The notes beneath the pieces were generated by a model that saw nothing but the letters and a program-made list of their open reading frames with translations, did no database searches and was not told where the DNA came from. Of a DNA stretch of 57,626 nucleotides, positions 30,410 to 40,844 are shown one piece after another. The position numbers and the translations under genes were made by a program. Origin of the DNA: Xenorhabdus sp. IM139775 (GTDB lineage Bacteria > Pseudomonadota > Gammaproteobacteria > Enterobacterales > Enterobacteriaceae). The DNA lies in assembly GCF_028598745.1 (NCBI RefSeq), contig NZ_JAQRFK010000017.1, positions 1 through 57,626 on the forward strand, read 5' to 3'. The stretch's first letter is position 1. Each line of letters begins with the position of its first letter.

Positions 30410-31662
30410 ACTCCTTTTGTATCAACAACCCATTTTTGTTTTATGGCCGACCCATTAATGGCTTTAAACTGGCTATGATCCACCAGCATCAATACCACGT
30501 CAGCCTCTTTTAAGGCCTGATTGACATCCACCAGTTCTACCCGATCTTTCAGCGAATCAGGCAGTTGATGCACATTGGGTTCAATCGCGAGGGTTTGCCC
30601 TGCATGCCACTGTGCCACCATTTTTGTAATATGAACGGCTGGGCTTTCCCGCAAATCATCAATATTCGGTTTGAAAGCCAAGCCAAAACAGGCAATTTTA
30701 ATCTCATTCGCCCGTTTGCCACTCTCAACCAAACAGTCAGCGACGGCAGCTTTCACTTGATCCACGACCCACAGTGGCTTGCTGTCATTCACCAAACGCG
30801 CGGTATGAATCAAACGGGACTGTTCAGGGTTCTGGGAGACGATGAACCACGGATCGACGGCAATGCAGTGCCCGCCAACACCCGGCCCGGGTTGCAGAAT
30901 GCTGACACGCGGATGGCGGTTTGCCAGACTGATCAGTTCCCAGACATTGATCCCTTGGTCGGCACAGATCAGGGACAGTTCGTTGGCAAAAGCGATATTC
31001 ACATCACGGAAACTGTTTTCTGTCAGCTTGCACATTTCCGCGGTTCTGGCATTGGTGATCACACATTCACCTTCAAGGAAAATCTTGTACAGCTCACTTG
31101 CCCGGCGGGAGGATTTGGCGGTCATGCCGCCCACGACCCGATCATTTTTGATCAATTCCACCATCACTTGCCCCGGCAAGACACGCTCAGGACAATAAGC
31201 GATATCAATATCCGAGTTGTCATCCGCTTGTTGCGGGAATGAAAGATCTGGACGTGCCGCAGCTAACCATTCTGCCATCTGTTCTGTGGCCCCCACGGGA
31301 GAGGTGGATTCCAAAATAATCAAATCCCCTTTTTTCAAGACAGGTGCGATGGATCCCGCCGCAGAGCGCACATAGGCCATATCCGGTTCATGCTCCCCTT
31401 TGAAAGGCGTCGGAACCGCAATCAAGAAAGCATCCGCCGCTTTTGGCACCGTGGCGGCTTTTAGAAAGCCGCCTTCTACCGCGACTTTCACCACTTTATC
31501 TAAATCAGGTTCAACGATATGAATCGAGCCACGGTTAATCGTATCTACCGCATGTTGATTAACATCGACGCCAATCACCGTTTTTTGACGGGAGGCAAAT
31601 GCCGCTGCGGTGGGCAAACCGATATAACCCAGGCCGATAACAGAAATTGTTTCAAAACTCAT
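30400..31662 (-). CDS. wecC: UDP-N-acetyl-D-mannosamine dehydrogenase WecC
   Basis: Oxidises UDP-ManNAc to UDP-ManNAcA in two NAD-dependent steps. The ATG at 31662 overlaps the wecB stop by four bases and gives 420 residues, equal to E. coli. The Rossmann start is [29 protein letters not shown] near 117, the Lys in [19 protein letters not shown] near 205, and [15 protein letters not shown] with the catalytic Cys near 260 are the UDP-sugar dehydrogenase signatures. Confidence 0.96.
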   Translation of the reverse strand: MSFETISVIGLGYIGLPTAAAFASRQKTVIGVDVNQHAVDTINRGSIHIVEPDLDKVVKVAVEGGFLKAATVPKAADAFLIAVPTPFKGEHEPDMAYVRSAAGSIAPVLKKGDLIILESTSPVGATEQMAEWLAAARPDLSFPQQADDNSDIDIAYCPERVLPGQVMVELIKNDRVVGGMTAKSSRRASELYKIFLEGECVITNARTAEMCKLTENSFRDVNIAFANELSLICADQGINVWELISLANRHPRVSILQPGPGVGGHCIAVDPWFIVSQNPEQSRLIHTARLVNDSKPLWVVDQVKAAVADCLVESGKRANEIKIACFGLAFKPNIDDLRESPAVHITKMVAQWHAGQTLAIEPNVHQLPDSLKDRVELVDVNQALKEADVVLMLVDHSQFKAINGSAIKQKWVVDTKGVWR

Positions 31663-32789
31663 AATGTCACCTGATTTTTTCTTAATGCTTCGAGAATTCG
31701 CTGGCAAGCCTGACCATTACCATACGGGTTATGGGCATGGCTCATTTGTTGATAGGCGTTAACGTCCGTCAATAGACGCGTCACTTCCGCAACGATAGTT
31801 TGGGTTTCCGTTCCCACTAATCGCACGGTTCCCGCATCAACCGCTTCAGGTCGTTCAGTGGTATCGCGCATCACCAGAACAGGTTTGCCCAAAGAAGGCG
31901 CTTCTTCCTGAATTCCCCCTGAATCGGTCAAGATCACATAGGCATGATTCATCAAATAAACGAATGGCAGGTAATCCTGGGGCTTGATAAGGATAATATT
32001 ATCAATGTCATGCAGAATACGCTTTACTGGCTCACTGACATTCGGGTTCAAATGAACCGGATAAACCACCTGAACATCAGGATGTGCCTTGGCAATCTGT
32101 GCCAAGGCTTCACAAATGCGTTCAAATCCCTTACCAAAACTTTCACGGCGGTGACCGGTCACCAAGATCATTTTTTTATTCGGGTTAAGGAAAGGATAAA
32201 GTTCAGCAAGCTGCCCGGACAGGGTTTCATCATTCATGATGCGATCACGTACTGATAGCAGCGCATCAATTACCGTGTTGCCTGTCACGAAAATACGCTG
32301 ATCCGCAATGGATTCTTTTAAGAGGTTGTTGCGGGAATTTTCCGTCGGTGCAAAATGGTACATGGCCAAATGCCCGGCAATTTTACGATTGCCTTCTTCC
32401 GGCCACGGAGAATAAAGATCTCCCGTCCTCAGCCCCGCTTCAACATGGCCGACCGGAATATGCTGATAGAAAGCAGCCAGACTGGTTGCCATGGTTGTCG
32501 TGGTATCACCATGCACCAACACCACATCGGGTTTAAATTCTTCCAATACTGGCTTCATGCCTTGCAGGATACGGCAGGTAATATCCGTCAGATCCTGCCC
32601 TTTTTGCATGATATTAAGATCAAAATCCGGCGTTATCCCAAACAGGTGCAATACCTGATCCAGCATTTCTCTATGCTGGGCTGTGACACAGACTTTGGCT
32701 TCAAAGGCAGTATCCATAGCCAACGCATGTACCAACGGAGCCATTTTAATGGCTTCCGGCCGGGTACCAAACACAGTCAACACTTTCAC
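31659..32789 (-). CDS. wecB: UDP-GlcNAc 2-epimerase WecB
   Basis: Non-hydrolysing epimerase making UDP-ManNAc from UDP-GlcNAc; 376 residues, equal to E. coli. [15 protein letters not shown] opens the protein, [10 protein letters not shown] is near 95, [19 protein letters not shown] near 115, [10 protein letters not shown] near 210 and [22 protein letters not shown] near 288. It overlaps wecC by four bases and follows wzzE after a 78-base gap. Confidence 0.96.
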   Translation of the reverse strand: MKVLTVFGTRPEAIKMAPLVHALAMDTAFEAKVCVTAQHREMLDQVLHLFGITPDFDLNIMQKGQDLTDITCRILQGMKPVLEEFKPDVVLVHGDTTTTMATSLAAFYQHIPVGHVEAGLRTGDLYSPWPEEGNRKIAGHLAMYHFAPTENSRNNLLKESIADQRIFVTGNTVIDALLSVRDRIMNDETLSGQLAELYPFLNPNKKMILVTGHRRESFGKGFERICEALAQIAKAHPDVQVVYPVHLNPNVSEPVKRILHDIDNIILIKPQDYLPFVYLMNHAYVILTDSGGIQEEAPSLGKPVLVMRDTTERPEAVDAGTVRLVGTETQTIVAEVTRLLTDVNAYQQMSHAHNPYGNGQACQRILEALRKNQVTL

Positions 32790-32867
32790 AGTGACTCTCT
32801 TATTTTGTCAATCATTGCAGATACTTCCAAGAAAGGGGAATGAAAAACCCATCGCCTATTGATACTG

Positions 32868-33938
32868 TTACTGATATGAACTGGCGGAGTGTGAGCGCCT
32901 GCCCAAAGCGACACCTGCACCCACTAACATGCCAACAGCTCCCCACAAAATCATCATAAAAACACGGCGAGGGCTGTCTCGGATAACCGGTTCCTCCGGT
33001 GTTCTGAGATAACGGTAAGTCAGGAAAGCGTTTTGCAAAGTCGGGCCGACATTCAATGTCGCCAGCATCGCGATATTTTGATCATAATCGATGCTGTAAT
33101 CAGGACCGGTGGCTTCCAACGTTTCAATCTGGGCTTGCAACAGTGAGGTACCCAGCATAAACATTTTGGATTCAGGGAGTTCTTCGATAGGGATAGTTGT
33201 CTGATTACGGTGAATACCTTGTTTCTCGGCCACTTTCAGCGACTGCTGCAAGACATTCAATTCACGATTATATATCGCCTTTGCCACAATCTCCTGACGT
33301 TTCACCAACGCTTTCATGGACTGAGTACGTGTCGCCCACGCGCCCTTAATTTCGTTATTCAGGTGGGAACTCGCCCGTTGATTGGCAAACGCAATATACT
33401 GACGCAGGCGTTGATTAGCATCAGCGGCGGTTGCTGCGGTCAATTTGATACTGTCATTTGATGATGTTTTATCATCACTGCGCGTGATTTTAATATCGTT
33501 GATCAATTCATCCAGCAATACCGCATCCGCTTTGGCATGTCCTTCCTTGCGTTGTTTGTAATACTCAGAATGCAGCCAGAATTCACGACGGGTGTCATAC
33601 GCTGAAACCTGTGTCATGAATTCTTTGTATGCACCGTCTGGAATAGTCGGCAATTGCGCCTCTGGCGAGGCATTGATATGGGTATCCAAATTACGCAAAA
33701 ATTGTTGCTGCGAATAGTAGCTACCCAAATTATTGGTTGTCGGTAAATCCACAATAGCGGTTGCGCTCCATTTTGGTTGCATCAGATAAGATGCCCCCAG
33801 AGCGACGGCAGCGAAAATCATTGCCAGTGCGATAATCCATATCTTTCCACGCCATAAAGCATAACACAGTGCCCGAATATCCAGTTCATGCTCTATAGCA
33901 GGCTGATCCTGTATAGATTTCGTTTCTGAGTTTATCAC
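32868..33938 (-). CDS. wzzE: ECA chain-length regulator WzzE
   Basis: Polysaccharide co-polymerase of the inner membrane setting ECA chain length with WzyE; 356 residues (E. coli 348). The start is GTG with AAGGGG upstream. The N-terminal membrane helix lies near 32-52 (IWIIALAMIFAAVALGASYL), a periplasmic helical domain follows, and the second helix near 322-342 follows the conserved proline-rich TPEEPVIRDSPRRVF. It lies 30 bases after wecA. Confidence 0.95.
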   Translation of the reverse strand: MINSETKSIQDQPAIEHELDIRALCYALWRGKIWIIALAMIFAAVALGASYLMQPKWSATAIVDLPTTNNLGSYYSQQQFLRNLDTHINASPEAQLPTIPDGAYKEFMTQVSAYDTRREFWLHSEYYKQRKEGHAKADAVLLDELINDIKITRSDDKTSSNDSIKLTAATAADANQRLRQYIAFANQRASSHLNNEIKGAWATRTQSMKALVKRQEIVAKAIYNRELNVLQQSLKVAEKQGIHRNQTTIPIEELPESKMFMLGTSLLQAQIETLEATGPDYSIDYDQNIAMLATLNVGPTLQNAFLTYRYLRTPEEPVIRDSPRRVFMMILWGAVGMLVGAGVALGRRSHSASSYQ

Positions 33939-33968
33939 TGCACAAAACCCCTTTGATAGTCGATGTTT

Positions 33969-35057
33969 TTAATGATGGCTTATTGTCCGACGCATACGCC
34001 GCTTACTCCGTTTGATAAAACGGGCGACTTTCCACGCGCGTTTGATGCAATAGCCATACAACATAAATGCAAGCAAAAATAATGCCAACATTATCCATTC
34101 AGGAACAAAAATCAACCGCTCAGCAATTATTCCGATCGAAGCCAATAAAGCCGCCGCCAAAGTGATCAAAATAAATGCCTGACGAGAGGTAAAACCAGCG
34201 CGCATAATCAAATGATGAATATGCTGGCGATCTGGCGAAAACGGGCTCATTCCTTTACGCAATCGGCGGTACATAATAGCGACCATATCCATCAGTGGGA
34301 TGGCAATGACCCATAATGCGGTCACAGGACTAATCGATGCGTTTTCCCCTTGTGTCGCTTCAGTCAGTAACCAAATAATGGTAAAGCCGATTAGGGTACT
34401 GCCCGCATCCCCCATAAACACTTTGAAACGTCTTCCTAATATTCCAAGATTAAGGAAAATGTAAGGCAAGATCCCTGCTATAAATGCAAAACACCAGAAC
34501 GCCAGTGCCGTATTACCACTTGTGTACAACAAAATACCCAATGCACCGAAAGAGACACAAGATAGCCCGCCCAGTAGCCCGTCAATACCATCCACCATAT
34601 TGAAAGCGTTAATGGCAGCCCAAACAGCGAATAGCGTCACAACGTAGCTGAATGGCCCCAGTGACATTTCCCATGCCCCGAATGCGTGTCCCAAGCTATC
34701 AAGCTTCAGGCCAGCAAAATACATCATGCTGATACCAACCAGAGCCTGAATGGTGGCCCGAATCTTCACACTGATATCAAAACGGTCATCCAAGGCACCG
34801 ATAAAGACTAATATTCCTGCACAGACCAAATACAACCACTTATGCGGTATAAACTCGTTTGTAATAACAAATGCGAAACACACACTAAAAAAAACAGATA
34901 TGCCCCCTACCAAAGGAACTAAGCCCTGATGACGTTTACGGTAATTAGGTTTATCAACCAGGCCGATTTTTTTTGCTGCCTTACGAGCCACAAACAAAAA
35001 CACCAATGAGAATATAAATACGCAAAAAATTTCGACACTCATACTGGGAATATTCAC
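33969..35057 (-). CDS. wecA: Undecaprenyl-phosphate GlcNAc-1-P transferase WecA
   Basis: First ECA step: transfers GlcNAc-1-P from UDP-GlcNAc to undecaprenyl phosphate. It can also start O-antigen synthesis. It has 362 residues and about eleven membrane helices. The start is GTG with AGAGAG eight bases upstream, aligning with the E. coli N-terminus; an ATG five codons in has no binding site. DKPNYRKRHQG near 36, GALDDRFDIS near 87 (the DD motif), NAFNMVDGIDGL near 149 and DRQHIHH near 275 are catalytic landmarks. It heads the ECA cluster. Confidence 0.96.
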   Translation of the reverse strand: MNIPSMSVEIFCVFIFSLVFLFVARKAAKKIGLVDKPNYRKRHQGLVPLVGGISVFFSVCFAFVITNEFIPHKWLYLVCAGILVFIGALDDRFDISVKIRATIQALVGISMMYFAGLKLDSLGHAFGAWEMSLGPFSYVVTLFAVWAAINAFNMVDGIDGLLGGLSCVSFGALGILLYTSGNTALAFWCFAFIAGILPYIFLNLGILGRRFKVFMGDAGSTLIGFTIIWLLTEATQGENASISPVTALWVIAIPLMDMVAIMYRRLRKGMSPFSPDRQHIHHLIMRAGFTSRQAFILITLAAALLASIGIIAERLIFVPEWIMLALFLLAFMLYGYCIKRAWKVARFIKRSKRRMRRTISHH

Positions 35058-35110
35058 AATAACAACTCTCTATAAGATAATGATGAGGCATCTATTATTT
35101 TATTCATTGA

Positions 35111-35166
35111 CTTATGGATGTCCCATTTAACAACGGATCCATAAGTTCCCTGTTAACAAAACAGGG
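35111..35166 (-). promoter_or_regulatory. Two adjacent hairpins in the wecA leader
   Basis: CCCTGTT/AACAGGG (7 bp, 35148-35166) is followed on the minus-strand transcript by CTTATGGAT/ATCCATAAG (9 bp, 35111-35145). The wecA start comes 54 bases later. Neither has a U run. They may be part of a 5' leader control element, or mark Rho-related or processing sites between rho and wecA. No ops/JUMPstart sequence was found. Confidence 0.4.
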
Positions 35167-35321
35167 TGTCCTGACTCATAAAATTAATCAAATTGATCAT
35201 GCCGTCTGTAAAACATGATTGACCATTATAAAACGTTTGGTTAGGAAAAACGCATCTAATCACCCGAAAAACATGCAAAAAATGTACCATTTCAGTCAAA
35301 TAGAGTCAGGAACTGATAAAA

Positions 35322-35347
35322 AAAGCGCCACAAGAACGTGGCGCTTT
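35322..35347 (-). terminator. Intrinsic terminator of rho
   Basis: AAAGCGCCAC/GTGGCGCTTT, a perfect 10-bp stem with a 6-base loop, followed on the minus strand by four further U residues. It lies 84 bases after the rho stop codon. Confidence 0.85.
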
Positions 35348-35431
35348 AGAGAAGTCAATAAATACTATTTATTACTTAATATGGATTATTACGGAATTAT
35401 CCTATTTCACAACAACCATATTCCACAACAA

Positions 35432-36691
35432 CTATGAGCGTTTCATAAAGTCGAAGAATTCTTCGTTTGTTTTTGTCATAGCCAGTTTGTTGATAAGGAA
35501 TTCCATCGCATCGATTTCACCCATCGGATGAATGATCTTACGTAAGATCCACATCTTCTGTAGCTCATCCTGTACAGTGAGCAGTTCTTCTTTACGGGTT
35601 CCAGAGCGGTTGTAATCAATGGCTGGGAAGACACGTTTTTCAGCAATCTTACGGGACAGGTGCAATTCCATGTTACCTGTACCTTTAAACTCTTCGTAAA
35701 TAACCTCATCCATCTTGGAGCCGGTATCAACCAGCGCAGTCGCAATAATGGTCAGGCTGCCGCCTTCTTCGACGTTACGCGCAGCACCAAAGAAACGTTT
35801 TGGACGATGCAGGGCATTTGCATCCACACCCCCCGTCAGAACCTTACCGGAAGCAGGAACCACGGTGTTATAGGCACGAGCCAGACGGGTAATGGAGTCA
35901 AGCAGGATAATAACGTCTTTCTTGTGTTCAACCAGACGTTTCGCTTTCTCGATAACCATCTCAGCCACTTGAACATGGCGGGAAGCCGGTTCATCGAAGG
36001 TTGAAGCAATCACTTCGCCTTTGACCAGACGCTGCATCTCGGTAACTTCTTCTGGACGCTCATCAATCAGCAAAACCATCAGAACGCAATCGGGATAGTT
36101 GTGGGCAATGTTAGCTGCGATATTTTGCAGCAGCATGGTTTTACCGGCTTTTGGTGGAGCCACGATCAAGCCACGCTGACCACGACCAATCGGCGCTGCC
36201 AGATCCAGAACACGGGCGGTTAAATCTTCAGTAGATCCGTTACCACGTTCCATGCGCAAGCGGTTATTGGCATGAAGTGGAGTCAAGTTTTCAAACAGGA
36301 TTTTATTGCGGGCGTTTTCAGGTTTGTCAAAGTTAACTTCATTAACTTTCAACAGGGCAAAATAGCGTTCACCTTCTTTTGGTGGGCGAATTTTCCCTGA
36401 AATGGTGTCACCGGTACGGAGGTTAAAGCGGCGGATTTGGCTGGGAGAAACGTAGATATCATCGGGGCCGGCAAGGTAAGAACTGTCTGCGGAGCGGAGG
36501 AAACCAAATCCATCCTGCAATATCTCCAGCACACCATCTCCGAAAATATCCTCTCCGCCTTTCGCATGCTGTTTGAGAATAGAGAAAATGATGTCCTGCT
36601 TACGCATACGAGCCAGGTTTTCCAGCCCCATATTTTCGCCGAGAGTAATCAACTCAGATACCGGCGTATTTTTTAATTCGGTAAGATTCAT
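35432..36691 (-). CDS. rho: Transcription termination factor Rho
   Basis: Hexameric RNA-dependent ATPase/helicase of 419 residues, equal to E. coli. The RNA-binding N-domain ([15 protein letters not shown].. and GFGFLRS near 62) is followed by the RecA-like domain with Walker [11 protein letters not shown] near 178 and Walker [12 protein letters not shown] near 262. The Q-loop/R-loop region [17 protein letters not shown] lies near 318. Single gene upstream of wecA with its own terminator. The upstream spacer is unusually long. Confidence 0.97.
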   Translation of the reverse strand: MNLTELKNTPVSELITLGENMGLENLARMRKQDIIFSILKQHAKGGEDIFGDGVLEILQDGFGFLRSADSSYLAGPDDIYVSPSQIRRFNLRTGDTISGKIRPPKEGERYFALLKVNEVNFDKPENARNKILFENLTPLHANNRLRMERGNGSTEDLTARVLDLAAPIGRGQRGLIVAPPKAGKTMLLQNIAANIAHNYPDCVLMVLLIDERPEEVTEMQRLVKGEVIASTFDEPASRHVQVAEMVIEKAKRLVEHKKDVIILLDSITRLARAYNTVVPASGKVLTGGVDANALHRPKRFFGAARNVEEGGSLTIIATALVDTGSKMDEVIYEEFKGTGNMELHLSRKIAEKRVFPAIDYNRSGTRKEELLTVQDELQKMWILRKIIHPMGEIDAMEFLINKLAMTKTNEEFFDFMKRS

Positions 36692-37423
36692 AATGGTGGG
36701 TTCTTTAACTCGGGGTATATCTCGAACTATAAACGTGAATGGTATGGCAGCACTGTCGATGCCTGTTTATTTGTACCAGAAACAAATAAGACCTTCTAAC
36801 ATATTAAATTATATTACAAGGCAATAGTTTGAAGTACTCAGATTGATTTCAAAATATGTGCCATATGTTATAACTATCTATAATGTAAGTACAATTCTAT
36901 GATGCAAATACGATTATAAGGTTTAATAGTGGACACTATTTCAGCATATACATCTTCAGCATAAACGTTTTTTAACGTAACTGTTTTTTGGCATAAGCAC
37001 TGTTAGCGGGTTGGAAACCTAACGTAAAAAGGCTCAACATAAAAATGCTTAGGATAAAAACACCCTGCTTAAAGATATTCAGCATTAGAACGCTATGGGT
37101 GTACCAAGCTATATACTGGATTGCTCGTATATAGACTCAGAAATTCTACCAAATGCGATATGCCATTAGATACTTCAGGTGACCCAGAGATAACAGATTT
37201 ATCAGACACTACAAACTGTTTAGTATGCAACATGCTTAATGTCAACTCTTTATATCAAGATATATCAATAAACCTTTATATCAAATAAAGAACCCGCTCA
37301 AGCGAGGCTTCGCATTAGCACATGTCCGCTAACTTACCATGCTTCGTAGCGGACGTCTAGCGGTCAATAGGATAAATCACCTTATCCGCCAAACGCCCGT
37401 AATTACTGTGACCAGACTCTAAC
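36692..37423. other. Long trxA-rho spacer (732 bp) with inverted repeats
   Basis: Roughly three times the E. coli spacer, from memory. It should hold the rho promoter and leader. I found no counterpart of the rhoL leader peptide. CTATATAC/GTATATAG (37109-37134) and GTCCGCTA/TAGCGGAC (37324-37354) are perfect 8-bp inverted repeats; the second may end the trxA transcript. Stretches near 37240-37290 repeat TTTATATCAA. No convincing gene was found. Confidence 0.45.
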
Positions 37424-37780
37424 TTAAAGGTGTGGTTCCAAAAACTCTTTCAGTTGAGTTTTTGACAGAGCGCCCACTTTTACTGCAACCTTCTCACCAT
37501 CTTTAAACAAAATCAGTGTTGGAATACCACGAATACCGAATTTTGGCGCGGTTTCAGTGTGATCATCAACGTTTAGCTTGGCAACTGTCAGTTTTCCTGC
37601 ATACTCGACAGAGATTTCATCCAAAATAGGCGAAATCATTTTGCAAGGACCGCACCATTCGGCCCAGAACTCGACGAGGGCGGCACCACTTACATTCAGC
37701 TTATCTTCGTTGAAGTCACCGTCAGTCAGATGAATGATACCGGCATTCACAGCCTCATCGTTCACAATCTTTTCATTCAT
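37424..37780 (-). CDS. trxA: Thioredoxin 1 TrxA, with a longer N-terminus
   Basis: General protein disulfide reductase, reduced by thioredoxin reductase. It has 118 residues with the active site WCGPCK at 42-47 (Cys43, Cys46) and the cis-proline motif [11 protein letters not shown] near 86. The position between rhlB and rho fits trxA. The start ATG has GGAG seven bases upstream. Compared with the 109-residue E. coli protein, about ten extra residues precede IIHLTD, and the identity outside the active site is lower than for neighbouring genes. Confidence 0.94.
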   Translation of the reverse strand: MNEKIVNDEAVNAGIIHLTDGDFNEDKLNVSGAALVEFWAEWCGPCKMISPILDEISVEYAGKLTVAKLNVDDHTETAPKFGIRGIPTLILFKDGEKVAVKVGALSKTQLKEFLEPHL

Positions 37781-37900
37781 TTTGTTGCTCCAAAAATAAA
37801 ATCTTTTACAGTGTCAGTGTACATTAACCCACATTAGGGTGTCTTTATTTCAGCGGATACACTTTCTTAAAGCAATAGTTAACTGATATTCTACCATACT

Positions 37901-39184
37901 ATGAGCAAAACACATTTGACAGAAAAGAAGTTTTCCGACTTCGCATTACACCCCAAAGTCTTAGAAGCCCTTGATAAAAATGGGTTTTACAACTGCACGC
38001 CGATACAGGCGCTGACATTGCCTTTAACTGTCGAAGGCCGAGATGTTGCGGGGCAAGCACAAACCGGAACGGGCAAAACGCTGGCATTTTTGGCGTCTAC
38101 TTTTAATTATTTATTGACCCATCCTGCGGCCAGAGAGCGTAAAACGAATCAGCCAAGAGCGCTGATCATGGCGCCTACCCGTGAATTGGCTGTTCAGATA
38201 TACTCTGACGCAGAAGAATTGGCGAAAGCCACTGGGTTAAGAATGGGCCTTGCCTACGGCGGCGATGGCTATGATAAACAGCTTAAGGTGCTGGAAGCGG
38301 GTGTCGATATCGTCATTGGCACCACAGGGCGTTTGATCGATTACGCTAAACAGGGCCATGTCCATCTTGGCGCTATTCAGGTTGTTGTGCTTGATGAAGC
38401 CGATCGCATGTATGATCTGGGCTTTATCAAAGATATTCGCTGGTTGTTCCGCCGACTGCCTGCGGCGGCCGAAAGAATGAACTTGCTGTTTTCCGCAACG
38501 CTCTCTTACCGAGTACGTGAACTCGCTTTTGAGCAGATGAATAACCCTGAGTATGTGGAAGTGGAACCTCTGCAAAAAACGGGTCACCGCATTAAGGAAG
38601 AACTATTTTACCCTTCCAATGAAGAAAAAATGCGTCTGCTACAGACTCTGCTGGAAGAAGAGTGGCCTGATCGCTGCATCATTTTTGCCAATACCAAACA
38701 TCGCTGTGAAGATATTTGGGCACATCTGGCTGCTGATGGTCATCGGGTTGGCTTGTTGACCGGTGATGTTGCACAGAAAAAACGCCTGCATATTCTTGAA
38801 GAATTCAGTCTGGGCAATCTGGACATTCTGGTTGCCACCGATGTTGCCGCCCGTGGCCTGCATATCCCATTGGTGACACATGTATTTAACTATGATCTAC
38901 CGGATGACTGTGAAGATTATGTTCACCGGATTGGCCGGACAGGCCGTGCTGGAGAAAGCGGTCATTCCATCAGTCTGGCATGTGAAGAGTATGCGCTGAA
39001 CTTACCGGGCATTGAAGAGTATATTCAGCACCAGATACCTGTCAGCAAATATAACAGTGATGCGTTGCTAAAAGAGCTGCCAGTCCCTAAGCGCCGTCAT
39101 CGGACCCGCTCAGGGGGACACCCCCGGCGTACCAACATGGCGCGCCGTGGCAATGCAACACGCAACCGTAAGCGCCCAAGTTAA
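37901..39184 (+). CDS. rhlB: DEAD-box RNA helicase RhlB
   Basis: RNA helicase of the RNase E degradosome, 427 residues. The Q motif (FYNCTPIQ near 29-36) and motif I AQTGTGKT at 53-60 are followed by PTRELA near 91, DEAD near 165, SAT in LLFSATL and [10 protein letters not shown] near 345. The C-terminal basic tail ([14 protein letters not shown]) contacts RNase E and RNA. Transcribed divergently from trxA, as in E. coli. Confidence 0.97.
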   Translation: MSKTHLTEKKFSDFALHPKVLEALDKNGFYNCTPIQALTLPLTVEGRDVAGQAQTGTGKTLAFLASTFNYLLTHPAARERKTNQPRALIMAPTRELAVQIYSDAEELAKATGLRMGLAYGGDGYDKQLKVLEAGVDIVIGTTGRLIDYAKQGHVHLGAIQVVVLDEADRMYDLGFIKDIRWLFRRLPAAAERMNLLFSATLSYRVRELAFEQMNNPEYVEVEPLQKTGHRIKEELFYPSNEEKMRLLQTLLEEEWPDRCIIFANTKHRCEDIWAHLAADGHRVGLLTGDVAQKKRLHILEEFSLGNLDILVATDVAARGLHIPLVTHVFNYDLPDDCEDYVHRIGRTGRAGESGHSISLACEEYALNLPGIEEYIQHQIPVSKYNSDALLKELPVPKRRHRTRSGGHPRRTNMARRGNATRNRKRPS

Positions 39185-39273
39185 CATGGCACAATGCTGA
39201 AATAATACGACATTGAAATAATGCAACATTGAGATAACACGATACTGAAACAACACAGGCTGGAATAAATACT

Positions 39274-40782
39274 ATGCTGAGGGCTTCTTCGCTTTATGCA
39301 GCTATCGATTTAGGCTCAAACAGTTTTCATATGCTGGTTGTCCGTGAAGTATCCGGCAGCATTCAAGTCGTCACCCGCATCAAGCGAAAAGTCAGGCTGG
39401 CTGCCGGATTGGATAAAAAGAATCATTTATCACAACAGGCAATGGAACGGGGATGGCAGTGCTTGCGCCTCTTTTCCGAATATTTGCAGGATATTCCAGC
39501 CTCGCAGATCCGCGTTGTTGCTACAGCAACCTTGAGGCTTGCAGAGAATTCGGGTGAATTTGTCAGGAAAGCCTCAGAAATATTGGGCACCCCGGTTAAT
39601 GTGATCAGTGGCGAAGAAGAAGCCCAGCTAATTTATCAAGGTGTTGCTCACACGACGGGCGGGTCTGAAAAGCGACTTGTCGTCGATATTGGCGGAGCCA
39701 GTACCGAATTGGTCACCGGTGTCGGTGCCAAGGCCAGCCAGCTTTTCAGCCTTGAAATGGGCTGTGTTACTTGGCTGGAACGCTATTTCAATGATCGCAG
39801 CCTGACAGAAGAAAACTTTGCCAACGCAGAAGCGGCTGCCCATGATATGCTCAACGCTGTCGCCACTGGGCTGCTTGAGCAAGGCTGGAAAATTTGCGTG
39901 GGGGCTTCCGGTACGGTGCAAGCCTTGCAGGAAATTATGATTGCCCAAGGTATGGATGAACTGATCACCCTGCCTAAACTCCAGCAACTCAAACAGCAGG
40001 CGATTGAATGCGGCAAACTGGAAGAGTTGGAAATCGACGGCTTAACACTGGAACGGGCACTGGTTTTTCCAAGTGGATTAGCGATTTTAATCGCCATTTT
40101 TCAAGCATTGCATATCGAAAGTATGATACTGGCTGGCGGCGCACTTCGTGAAGGTCTGGTTTACGGCATGTTGGATTTGCCGATTGAACAGGATATTCGG
40201 GCAAGAACCCTGTGCAATGTTCAGCATCGTTTCCGACTGGATATCGGGCAGGCACAGCGTGTCAAACAGTTGGCTGAAAATTTTTGCCAACAAGTTACCC
40301 CGTCATGGAAATTGGATGAACGTTGTCGCGAGTTATTGGCCAGTGCCTGTTTGCTCCATGAAATCGGTCTGTTTATTGATTTTCACCAGGGGCCTGCCCA
40401 CTCTGCTTATTTGATCAATCATTTGGATCTGCCCGGTTATACGCCTTCTCAAAAGCGACTTTTAGCCACGCTGTTGAAAAATCAAAGCGGCCCCGTGGAT
40501 TTAACCTCGCTCAGCCAACAAAACGCTGTGTCGCTGCTACAGGCACAACGGTTATGTCGCTTATTGCGACTGGCCATTATTTTCGCCAGTCGCCGGCGGG
40601 ATGACACGTTACCGGCTTTACGGTTACAAGCGGAAAATGAAACTCTCACTATCACCTTGCCCCATCAATGGCAGGTAAATCATCCACTCAGGACTGAAGC
40701 ATTACAGCAAGAAATGAAGTGGCAAAGTTATGTCCAGTGGTTGTTGTTCCTTGAGGAGCAAAATCACGCTCGTCTAGGCTGA
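39274..40782 (+). CDS. gppA: Guanosine-5'-triphosphate,3'-diphosphate pyrophosphatase GppA
   Basis: Hydrolyses pppGpp to ppGpp; it belongs to the Ppx/GppA exopolyphosphatase family. It has 502 residues. The ASKHA phosphate-binding loops are [14 protein letters not shown] near 9-22 and [12 protein letters not shown] near 145. [27 protein letters not shown] and [13 protein letters not shown] are conserved. The C-terminal domain is HD-like. It lies 89 bases after rhlB and is probably co-transcribed. Confidence 0.96.
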   Translation: MLRASSLYAAIDLGSNSFHMLVVREVSGSIQVVTRIKRKVRLAAGLDKKNHLSQQAMERGWQCLRLFSEYLQDIPASQIRVVATATLRLAENSGEFVRKASEILGTPVNVISGEEEAQLIYQGVAHTTGGSEKRLVVDIGGASTELVTGVGAKASQLFSLEMGCVTWLERYFNDRSLTEENFANAEAAAHDMLNAVATGLLEQGWKICVGASGTVQALQEIMIAQGMDELITLPKLQQLKQQAIECGKLEELEIDGLTLERALVFPSGLAILIAIFQALHIESMILAGGALREGLVYGMLDLPIEQDIRARTLCNVQHRFRLDIGQAQRVKQLAENFCQQVTPSWKLDERCRELLASACLLHEIGLFIDFHQGPAHSAYLINHLDLPGYTPSQKRLLATLLKNQSGPVDLTSLSQQNAVSLLQAQRLCRLLRLAIIFASRRRDDTLPALRLQAENETLTITLPHQWQVNHPLRTEALQQEMKWQSYVQWLLFLEEQNHARLG

Positions 40783-40796
40783 AACGTTTCCCTTGC

Positions 40797-40826
40797 CCCT
40801 GCATTTATCCACAAATGCAGGGTTTT
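40797..40826 (+). terminator. Intrinsic terminator of gppA
   Basis: CCCTGCATTT/AAATGCAGGG, a perfect 10-bp stem with a 6-base loop followed by TTTT, 14 bases after the gppA stop. It also lies just past the rep stop, so it could work for both convergent genes. Confidence 0.8.
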
Positions 40827-40844
40827 CATCGTGCTATTCATTGC

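Noticed and set aside
30565-31242. A 225-codon plus-strand frame
   Set aside because: Antisense shadow of wecC.
35058-35321. ops/JUMPstart element for RfaH before the ECA cluster
   Set aside because: No GGCGGTAG sequence in the rho-wecA spacer.
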